Below are positions 55,300 to 64,000 of a stretch of 64,000 nucleotides of DNA, in pieces. Numbering within the stretch: the stretch's first letter is position 1; every line of letters starts with the position of its first letter. Below the pieces are notes generated by a model. It saw nothing but the letters and a program-made list of their open reading frames with translations, made no database searches and was not told where the DNA came from. Made by a program: the position numbers and the translations under genes. The stretch lies in contig CM059563.1 of NCBI GenBank assembly GCA_030386875.1, positions 47,371,602-47,435,601 on the forward strand. Direction: 5' to 3'. This stretch comes from Morinoia aosen (Eukaryota > Arthropoda > Malacostraca > Amphipoda > Talitridae).

Positions 55300-56518
55300 T
55301 GCTGGTCCTTTGTGTTTGTGGCTTTGGTGTTTTGTGTTTGTGATGCTAGTCTTGGGTGTTTGTGGCGCTAGTATTGGGTGTTTGTGGCGCTGGTCTTGGG
55401 TGTTTGTGGCGCTGGTCTAGGGTGTTTGTGGCGCTGGTCTTGGGTGTTTATGGCGCTAGTCTTGGATGTTTATGGCGCTAGTCTTGGGTGTTTATGGCGC
55501 TAGTCTTGGATGTTTATGGCGCTAGTCTTGGGTGTTTATGGCGCTAGTCTTGGGTGTTTATGGCGCTAGTCTTGGATGTTTATGGCGCTAGTCTTGGATG
55601 TTTATGGCGCTAGTCTTGGATGTTTATGGCGCTAGTCTTGGGTGTTTATGGCGCTAGTCTTGGATGTTTATGGCGCTAGTCTTGGGTGTTTATGGCGCTA
55701 GTCTTGGGTGTTAATGGCGCTAGTCTTGGATGTTTATGGCGCTAGTCTTGGATGTTTATGGCGCTAGTCTTGGGTGTTTATGGCGCTAGTCTTGGGTGTT
55801 TATGGCGCTAGTCTTGGATGTTTATGGCGCTAGTCTTGGATGTTTATGGCGCAAGTCTTGGGTGTTTATGGTGCTAGTCTTGGGTGTTTATGGCGCTAGT
55901 CTTGGGTGTTTATGGCGCTAGTCTTGGGTGTTTATGGCGCTAGTCTTGGGTGTTTATGGCGCTAGTCTTGGATGTTTATGGCGTTAGTCTTGGATGTTTG
56001 TGGCGCTAGTCTTGGATGTTTATGGCGCTAGTCTTGGGTGTTTATGGCGCTAGTCTTGGGTGTTTATGGCGCTAGTCTTGGATGTTTATGGCGTTAGTCT
56101 TGGATGTTTGTGGCGCTAGTCTTGGATGTTTATGGCGCTAGTCTTGGGTGTTTATGGCGCTAGTCTTGGGTGCTTATGGCGCTAGTCTTGGATGTTTATG
56201 GCGCTAGTCTTGGATGTTTATGGCGCTAGTCTTGGGTGTTTATGGCGCTAGTCTTGGGTGTTTATGGCGCTAGTCTTGGATGTTTATGGCGCTAGTCTTG
56301 GATGTTTATGGCGCTAGTCTTGGATGTTTATGGCGCTAGTCTTGGGTGTTTATGGCGCTAGTCTTGGATGTTTATGGCGCTAGTCTTGGATGTTTATGGC
56401 GCTAGTCTTGGATGTTTATGGCGCTAGTCTTGGATGTTTATGGTGCTAGTCTTGGGTGTTTGTGGCGCTAGTCTTGGGTGTTTGTCGGATTAATCTCTGG
56501 TGTTTGTCGGACTAGTCT
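55300..56518. repeat. 22-bp minisatellite (~55 units)
   Basis: Unit GCGCTAGTCTTGGATGTTTATG with GGGTG and GTGGC variants; the left ~150 bp are older variants. No long ORF because the unit carries stops. Confidence 0.97.
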
Positions 56519-56539
56519 TTGATTTCAATGCGATTCTTG

Positions 56540-56649
56540 CGATGAGGTAAATTGTAATTCAATATTCAATTCAAGTTTAAAGTCAATTGTAGAATAACTC
56601 ATGCCCCCTCAGTGACCACCGGTGGGTCCCTTCGCAGGAAACGCGTTAA
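56540..56649 (+). mobile_element. MITE family 2 fragment between two minisatellites
   Basis: CAATATTCAATTCAAGTTTAAAGTCAATT then CAGTGACCACCGGTGGGTCCCTTCGCAGGAAACGCGTTAA; the middle is deleted. Confidence 0.7.
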
Positions 56650-56657
56650 TACCTTAA

Positions 56658-58541
56658 AGCCTTACCTCTGGTCTTAGCTGCAACTGACCTCTGGTCTTAG
56701 CTGCAACTGACCTCTGGTCTTAGCTGCAACTGACCTCTGGTTTTTGCTGCAACTGACTTCTGGTCTTTGCTGCAACTGATCTCTGGTCTTTGCTGCAACT
56801 GACCTCTGGTTTTTGCTGCAACTGACTTCTGGTCTTTGCTGCAACTGACCTCTGGTCTTAGCTGCAACTGACCTCTGGTCTTAGCTGCAACTGACCTCTG
56901 GTCTTAGCTGCAACTGACCTCTGGTTTTTGCTGCAACTGACCTCTGGTCTTAGCTGCAACTGACCTCTCGTCTTAGCTGCAACTGACCTCTGGTCTTAGC
57001 TGCAACTGACCTCTGGTCTTAGCTGCAACTGACCTCTGGTTTTCGCTGCAACTGACCTCTGGTCTTAGCTGCAACTGACCTCTGGTCTTTGCTGCAACTG
57101 ACCTCTGGTCTTTGCTGCAACTGACTTCTTGTCTTTGCTGCAACTGACTTCTGGTCTTTGCTGCAACTGACTTCTGGTCTTTGCTGCAACTGACTTCTGG
57201 TCTTTGCTGCAACTGACTTCCCGTCTTTGCTGCAACTGACTTCTGGTCTTTGCTGCAACTGATCTCTGGTCTTTGCTGCAACTGACCTCTGGTCTTTGCT
57301 GCAACTGACTTCTGGTCTTTGCTGCAACTGACCTCTGGTTTTTGCTGCAACTGACTTCTGGTCTTTGCTGCAACTGACCTCTGGTTTTTGCTGCAACTGA
57401 CCTCTGGTTTTTGCTGCAACTGACCTCTGGTCTTTGCTGCAACTGACCTCTGGTTTTTGCTGCAACTGACCTCTGGTTTTTGCTGCAACTGACCTCTGGT
57501 TTTTGCTGCAACTGACCTCTGGTCTTTGCTGCAACTGACTTCTGGTCTTTGCTGCAACTGACCTCTGGTTTTTGCTGCAACTGACCTCTGGTTTTTGCTG
57601 CAACTGACCTCTGGTTTTTGCTGCAACTGACCTCTGGTTTTTGCTGCAACTGACTTCTGGTCTTTGCTGCAACTGACTTCTGGTCTTTGCTGCAACTGAC
57701 TTCTGGTCTTTGCTGCAACTGACTTCTGGTCTTTGCTTCAACTGATCTCTGGTCTTTGCTGCAACTGATCTCTGGTCTTTGCGGCAACTGATCTCTGGTC
57801 TTTGCTGCAACTGATCTCTGGTCTTTGCTGCAACTGACTTCTGGTCTTTGCTGCAACTGATCTCTGGTCTTTGCTGCAACTGATCTCTGGTCTTTGCTGC
57901 AACTGATCTCTGGTCTTTGCTGCAATTGACTTCTGGTCTTTGCTGCAATTGACCTCTGCTCTTTGCTGCAACTGACCTCTGCTCTTTGCTGCAACTGACT
58001 TCTAGTCTTTGCTGCAGCTGACTTCTGGTCTTTGCTGCAACTGATCCCTGGTCTTTGCTGCAACTGACCTCTGGTCTTTGCGGCAACTGATCTCTGGTCT
58101 TTGCTGCAACTGACTTCTGGTCTTTGCTGCAATTGACCTCTGGTCTTTGCTGCAACTGACTTCTGGTCTTTGCTGCAGCTGACTTCTGGTCTTTGCTGCA
58201 GCTGACTTCTGGTCTTTGCTGCAGCTGACTTCTGGTCTTTGCTGCAGCTGACTTCTGGTCTTTGCTGCAACTGACCTCTGGTCTTTGCTGCAACTGACCT
58301 CTGGTCTTTGCTGCAACTGACCTCTGGTCTTTGCTGCAACTGACCTCTGGTCTTTGCTGCAACTGACCTCTGGTCTTTGCTGCAACTGACCTCTGGTCTT
58401 TGCTGCAACTGACCTCTGGTCTTTGCTGCAACTGACCTCTGGTCTTTGCTGCAACTGACCTCTGGTCTTTGCTGCAACTGACCTCTGGTCTTTGCTGCAA
58501 CTGACCTCTGGTCTTTGCTGCAACTGACCTCTGGTCTTAGT
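56658..58541. repeat. 23-bp minisatellite (~82 units)
   Basis: Unit CTGCAACTGACCTCTGGTCTTTG with a few variable bases. Since 23 is not a multiple of three, each frame cycles through all phases every 69 bp. The minus strand has no stop in any phase, which yields ORFs of 493, 470 and 240 codons reading the same 23-residue repeat (QQRPEVSCSKDQ...). Not considered a gene. Confidence 0.97.
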
Positions 58542-59049
58542 TTTTTTACGAATGAGAATTAGGTTTTTAGCAAATGGGTGTTAGTTTTTGATGATGCGTT
58601 GGGGCAGCGATCGCGTGTGAGGTTTTCGAGTTTTACCGAGTTCAAGTTACTTGTTCCCTATTTCAACGGCTGATGAAAAGTGTTCGGACGTTCAAGAATG
58701 TCATTTAGGAAACGAAATATTAGGCGGGCGTTCTTGGCAATGAAGAATGCGTCAATATCCTCTCAATTGCGTTATGCAGTTTTACCATTAATGTAAAAGG
58801 TTTATCCCATTTAGAGCTCATGGCTGTGCTACTCTCAATTCGTTTTTTGTTCGGACTTCGAGATTTTCAGCATTTTTTTTCGTGCGTAAATAAGATTGGA
58901 TTGCTTATTGTCGATGTTCGCAGCATTTATCTAACAAGTATTTCATTTTGTGGAAACGGATCAGGAAATATTGAAGGATTGTCTTTGAACATGTAAATAA
59001 ACCAGAAGGTTCGGGGTGAATCGGCTTATCTTGCATGAGAAGTGTCTTT
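58542..59049. other. Intergenic, no gene recognised
   Basis: AT-rich, no repeat or ORF of note. Confidence 0.5.
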
Positions 59050-59315
59050 CAACACCTTCACCGCGTTCCTGCGGTTGTAAACGGTTGGTTTGGTTAGATT
59101 ATAGGCAGCACAATAAGGAAATCGATTTTACTGCTCGAATTCGTTCGTATCCTCCAAAACAATTATGGAACATCCAATTGCACGATTACATTTAATCTCG
59201 TATGATAACAGCAACTTTTTAAGATGGTCGCAAAACAGATGAAATGTTCATTCATTTATACCGGAACGTGAACGGGCAATTTACCTATTGGTACACATGT
59301 GGCCCAATACAAAAA
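59050..59315 (-). mobile_element. MITE family 1, copy 5
   Basis: CAACACCTTCACCGCGTTCC, TGCGGTTGTAAACGGTTGGTTTGG ... GGTACACATGTGGCCCAATAC. Directly followed by copy 6. Confidence 0.78.
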
Positions 59316-59564
59316 CATTCACCGCGTTTCTGCGGTTGTAAACGATTGGTTTGATTAAGCTGTAAGTAGCAGAAATGGGAAATCAAATACATTTCAGCCT
59401 TCCTAGGATACATCAGAATGCAATTGCGCGATAACTTTTCACTTCGTATGATAACGGTAATTTTTTAAACAGATCGCTAAACAGATAGAAGTTCATTTAT
59501 TTAAATCCGTACGTGAATGAGCAATTCACCGAATGGTACACTCAATACGCGGGGAACATGTTGA
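59316..59564 (-). mobile_element. MITE family 1, copy 6 (tandem with copy 5)
   Basis: TCACCGCGTTTCTGCGGTTGTAAACGATTGG ... CAATACGCGGGGAACATGTTGAA. A tandem pair suggests nested insertion into the end of another copy or unequal exchange. Confidence 0.78.
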
Positions 59565-59822
59565 AAGCTTTTTTAAATTATTCTTTTTGATTTTCATTGC
59601 GGTAATTTATACTGCAGCCAAATGACTGGGGCTTGAGTTCGATTTATTCGTCCATGTCACATGGTTTGTTATTCCGAGGGGATTTTAAACAAATGCAGCA
59701 CGTTGCAGACGAGAACACTAGACAATTGTAAGAGGTTTATAACTCTAGAGAATACTGGAAATTAACTGCAATTTGGTAACTGCACCTACCGAAATCCTTC
59801 CAAGAGAGGAAGGAGGAAATTA
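59565..59822. other. Intergenic, no gene recognised
   Basis: Nothing recognised. Confidence 0.45.
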
Positions 59823-60238
59823 CCGTCCGATCAAGTGGCCAGGAGTAGACGGGCCAATCAAGTGGACAGGAGTAGACGGGCCAGTCAGGTGGACAGGAGT
59901 AGACGGGCCAGTCAGGTGGACAGGAGTAGACGGGCCAGTCAGGTGGACAGGAGTAGACGGGCCAGTCAGGTGGACAGGAGTAGACGGGCCAGTCAGGTGG
60001 ACAGGAGTAGACGGGCCAGTCAGGTGGACAGGAGTAGACGGGCCAGTCAGGTGGACAGGAGTAGACGGGCCAGTCAGGTGGACAGGAGTAGACGGGCCAG
60101 TCGGGTGGACAGGAGTAGACGGGCCAGTCAGGTGGACAGGAGTAGACGGGCCAGTCAGGTGGACAGGAGGAGACGGGCCAGTCAGGTGGACAGGAGTAGA
60201 CGGGCCAGTCAGGTGGACAGGAGGAGACGGGCCGATCA
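59823..60238. repeat. 27-bp minisatellite (~15 units)
   Basis: Unit GGTGGACAGGAGTAGACGGG + CCAGTCA. A multiple of three without stops in several frames, giving ORFs of 142-163 codons on both strands; no evidence of a gene. Confidence 0.96.
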
Positions 60239-60638
60239 TCAGAAGCACTTGGAAATCAATCTAATAAACAGAATCACGCTTTCCATGAAGTGAGACATTT
60301 CACGAACTAAGTTGCGATGCGATTTCTTTTCCTCACGCACCCAAAATAGTGAGCTATCAGCGGAATCTATAATATCAGGTGACTCGTATGTGAGGGATGA
60401 ATTTCTGAAGTTCAGCCCGTATGTAATTAAGTGCCGCCTGAGTAACTCGGAGTGCAATTGCTCAAACATGTTCTTAGGCTCAGTCACGGCTATATTTGTG
60501 GGTATTTGCATATTGTTTTGTCCAAACGAACACGCTTTAATAAAAGTGCTTTTTACTAGATGAACAAGTTCTTTACAATAATACGAAAGCTCGACAATAG
60601 TGGAGATTTAATGGTTTTGATGCGTACAAAGTGGCGTC
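60239..60638. other. Intergenic, no gene recognised
   Basis: ORFs of 83-90 codons on both strands lack recognisable features. Confidence 0.45.
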
Positions 60639-60765
60639 TTAACACGTTAACTGCTGCGGGTTAAACTGAAGTGCAATATTGAACTCAAATATTGAAGTTA
60701 ATTTTATAGATATTTTTGAAAAAAAAACGAACATTAAATATATCGTGCCTTCTGAAAAAAACTGC
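60639..60765 (+). mobile_element. MITE family 2, 5' part
   Basis: TTAACACGTTAACTGCTGCGGGTTAAACTGAAG ... AACGAACATTAAATATATCG, then similarity ends. Confidence 0.7.
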
Positions 60766-60852
60766 GTCATTGTATGCAGAGGAATAAATAACGATCATGT
60801 GCGTCAGCGGCACGCAGCAAGAGACCGCTTGCCGCACATGCGCGAAGCGAAC

Positions 60853-61121
60853 GTGTCAACACGAGCGCCGCATTTCCGCGGTTGTTGAAGGTTGGTTGTG
60901 TTAGGTTGTAAGGGGCAGAATTGGGGATTAGACTTTAGAGCTGGAATACTTTTTTCCTTCCTGACAAATATGAAAATGCAATTGCCAGATAACATTTAAC
61001 CCCGCACAAAATTTATTTAAAAAAATTGCAAATTATGAAATGTCATTCGTTTATACAAGCACGTGTATGAGAAATTTGCCTAATGATACACATATGACCC
61101 AATACGCGGGAAACGTATTAA
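60853..61121 (-). mobile_element. MITE family 1, copy 7
   Basis: GTGTCAACACGAGCGCCGCATTTCCGCGGTTGTTGAAGG ... GACCCAATACGCGGGAAACGTATTAA. Confidence 0.76.
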
Positions 61122-61876
61122 GATTTAGCATGTACATAATTATGTGGAGTGGCACACGATAAATTAGTCGCTTTTTAACCCTGAATGCGGAAGCCAGTGG
61201 AAAAAAACATGTCATGGGCGAGAAAAACGCTGAGACTTCACTTCAGTGAACGACCGCATCGTGACACGGCATCGGCGCCGACGTGGTTGTGAACAAGCTC
61301 CGGCCCTTGCCAAATGCAGGCTCATGCTCTGGTCTGTGGACGCTGCAATAATACCACTGACAATACAATGCTAAACAGGAACGTCCTTTTGTTAGGATGA
61401 CATTGTTATGGTCACTCTGCTGCTATTGGTCACGTTTGGGGAGATGGCCTGTTTAAACCGCGTTGAATCGACAAATGTTAGTACATGATGCTGCAGTAGA
61501 CTGAACTCTGTGCTGGCGCGCACAGCGTGTCTTGTTTTGGTGTCAGTCTTTGCTGGTTGAAATGTTCGGTAATTATTAAGCAGTTTCTTTTTTCAGGACG
61601 CAGTTTTTTGTCTCATGACAGTTTCTTTTTTCAGGAAGCAGTTTCTTTTTCAGGACGCTGCCACTATTTTCAGGCCAGGATAATGTTAGCATGATAGTAT
61701 GAATGCACTTCTTTGACGCCGCTGATGTGTATTCATCCAAACTGGTGCCGTAAACTTGCCTTTCCTCTGAAGTTTGTTTAATTGACGATTTTCGTGACTG
61801 GTTGTTCTCAAGCTCATCATATGACCGTGATGTACTTCCATGCATTATATTGTTGAAAATTTTTATTATATCTTCA
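61122..61876. other. Intergenic, no gene recognised
   Basis: A short direct repeat CAGTTTCTTTTTTCAGGA occurs three times around 61580-61660. Nothing else. Confidence 0.45.
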
Positions 61877-62107
61877 GCATTTTGACTGCAACGTTAGCCT
61901 CTGGTGGCTATGTAGAGGGGATTTTCATGATGCTGTTGACGGACCAGCAGTCAAAAATTTAATTTTCATAAATACTTAATTTATGCTGAATGAAGACACG
62001 ATCCAGTCAATGATTGCTATTTTCAAAATTGCTTACTGCAATTAATTATAAATTTGATTTGAATATTGAACTCCGGTTAAACCAATTGCGATCAATGTGT
62101 TATATTA
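61877..62107 (-). mobile_element. MITE family 2 copy
   Basis: CATTTTGACTGCAACGTTAGC ... GCTGTTGACGGACCAGCAGTC ... GAACTCCGGTTAAACCAATTGCGATCAATGTGTTA. Confidence 0.75.
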
Positions 62108-62676
62108 ACGCTATGAATCTTCGTTAACGAGGACGAAGTTCCATATCTGCACTGGGATGGCGATTCGAACGAGACGCCGACGTATATGGTTTTTAAAAAA
62201 TCGAAGTAAGTTGATCGAGCTTACGCAAGGCTCTGCGAATATAAATTTCTAGTCAGCGGTTTCTATGCTTTTCAATGACTGCTGAAGGATTGAAGGAGAA
62301 ACAATAATGAAGCCAATATTTACCGTAGAAACTTTTCTCCTTCACGTATTTTTATCTTTATTAATTAAAATTTCCGGCTCTCCACATCCACGCAAGGCTT
62401 ACAACATTGCACCTCCGAAGACAAGAAACGAGAACTTAGAATTTAGCACATACAGTATAATGAGTAATAATTAGTATAATTAAGGCACAAAAATTTGTGG
62501 AAACAATAAAATTACGGTCCAGTTCTATGGGATCATCCACTATGCAAGATGGTAAGGGGCGAGATTAAAAGATGACTGGCAAACAGCCTCACCTCATCGC
62601 AACTATGGATTCTAGAGATCTATCCAAAAGCGACCTCCAAGGGCCTCCCGTTAGTGGATACACTCCTTTCCTCTTC
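62108..62676. other. Intergenic, no gene recognised
   Basis: AT-rich, nothing recognised. Confidence 0.45.
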
Positions 62677-64000
62677 AGGTTATTGGCCCACCTGTCAGGT
62701 TATTGGTTCGCCTGTCAGGTTATAGGCCCGCCTGTCAGGTTATAGGCCCGCCTGTCAGGTTATTGGCCCGCCTGTCAGGTTATTGGCCCGCCTGTCAGGT
62801 TATTGGCCCGCCTGTCAGGTTATTGGCCCGCCTGTCAGGTTATTGGCCCACCTGTCAGGTTATTGGTTCGCCTGTCAGGTTATAGGCCCGCTCTAAGTTT
62901 ATTGGCCCGCCTTAGGTTATAGGCCCGCCTGTCAGGCTATAGGCCCGCCTGTCAGGCTATAGGCCCGCCTGTCAGGCTATTGGCCCGCCTGTCAGGCTAT
63001 TGGCCCGCCTGTCAGGTTATTGGCCCACCTGTCAGGTTATTGGTTCGCCTGTCAGGTTATAGGCCCGCTCTAAGTTTATTGGCCCGCCTTAGGTTATAGG
63101 CCCGCCTGTCAGGCTATAGGCCCGCCTGTCAGGCTATAGGCCCGCCTGTCAGGCTATTGGCCCGCCTGTCAGGCTATTGGCCCGCCTGTCAGGTTATAGG
63201 CCCGCCTGTCAGGTTATAGGCCCGCCTGTCAGGTTATAGACCCGCCTGTCAGGTTATAAGCCCGCCTGTCAGGTTATAGGCCCGCCTGTCAGGTTATAGG
63301 CCCGCCTGTCAGGCTATTGGCCCGCCTGTCAGGCTATTGGCCCGCCTGTCAGGCTATTGGCCCGCCTGTCAGGCTATTGGCCCACCTGTCAGGCTATTGG
63401 CCCGCCTGTCAGGCTATTGGCCCGCCTGTCAGGCTATTGGCCCGCCTGTCAGGCTATTGGCCCGCCTGTCAGGCTATTGGCCCGCCTGTCAGGCTATTGG
63501 CCCGCCTGTCAGGCTATTGGCCCGCCTGTCAGGCTATTGGCCCGCCTGTCAGGCTATTGGCCCGCCTGTCAGGCTATTGGCCCGCCTGTCAGGCTATTGG
63601 CCCGCCTGTCAGGCTATTGGCCCGCCTGTCAGGCTATTGGCCCGCCTGTCAGGCTATTGGCCCGCCTGTCAGGCTATTGGCCCGCCTGTCAGGCTATTGG
63701 CCCGCCTGTCAGGCTATTGGCCCGCCTGTCAGGCTATTGGCCCGCCTGTCAGGCTATTGGCCCGCCTGTCAGGCTATTGGCCCGCCTGTCAGGCTATTGG
63801 CCCGCCTGTCAGGCTATTGGCCCGCCTGTCAGGCTATTGGCCCGCCTGTCAGGCTATTGGCCTGCCTGTCAGGCTATTGGCCCGCCTGTCAGGCTATTGG
63901 CCCGCCTGTCAGGCTATTGGCCCGCCTGTCAGGCTATTGGCCCGCCTGTCAGGCTATTGGCCCGCCTGTCAGGCTATTGGCCCGCCTGTCAGGCTATTGG
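62677..64000. repeat. 20-bp GC-rich minisatellite, running off the window end (>66 units)
   Basis: Unit CCCGCCTGTCAGGCTATTGG; the left part has TTATAGG/TTATTGG variants and two irregular blocks with CTCTAAGTTTATTGG (62891 and 63068), about 177 bp apart, marking a higher-order duplication. From about 63300 to the end units are nearly identical. Each unit contains the small palindrome CCTGTCAGG. Confidence 0.97.

Noticed and set aside
57019-58500. 493-codon minus-strand ORF and its overlapping relatives
   Set aside because: It is the stop-free 23-bp satellite read in a phase-cycling frame; all three frames give the same peptide, and there is no promoter, domain or unique sequence.
59773-60293. 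ORFs of 142-163 codons
   Set aside because: Products of the 27-bp satellite.

Overview
This is eukaryotic DNA: AT-rich, intron-rich and dominated by tandem and dispersed repeats. I infer an arthropod. The gene content, the Ty3/gypsy element with a CX2HX9CX3C Gag motif and the many MITEs fit an insect or crustacean, but the sequence names no species. There is no bacterial-style gene organisation, no rRNA and no CRISPR.

1-25.7 kb, + strand: the 3' part of one RhoGEF gene of the Dbs/MCF2L type. I could assemble 16 GC-rich exons with GT-AG junctions. They join in frame into 839 codons plus a stop (2,520 nt). The product runs spectrin-type helical segment, DH (RhoGEF) domain, PH domain, acidic linker, SH3 domain and a short tail ending in CEKWAT. 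The N-terminal part of the gene lies to the left of the window. The introns carry many minisatellites. At several junctions the tandem repeat includes the edge of the exon and the splice site itself: exon 5 donor, exon 7 donor, exon 11 acceptor, and a partial copy of the exon 8 acceptor. I consider this the most unusual feature of the window.

25.7-44.2 kb: no gene that I can support. It holds minisatellites (31, 21 and 29 bp units), a MITE flanked by TTAA and a tRNA-derived SINE on the minus strand.

44.2-51.35 kb: one complete, apparently young Ty3/gypsy LTR retrotransposon. Its two 1,543-bp LTRs differ at about 14 positions by eye. It has a 4-bp target duplication (AGTT), primer-binding and polypurine sites, a 272-aa Gag and an uninterrupted 1,037-aa Pol with protease, RT, RNase H and integrase. 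There is no env.

51.4-64 kb: no cellular gene. Two foldback elements each start GG, end CC and have a perfect 8-bp target duplication (51,699-52,373 and 53,065-53,611). Two families of TTAA-type MITEs recur. Very large minisatellites follow with units of 22, 23, 27 and 20 bp; the last runs off the window end. Long ORFs inside these arrays are by-products of stop-free repeat units.
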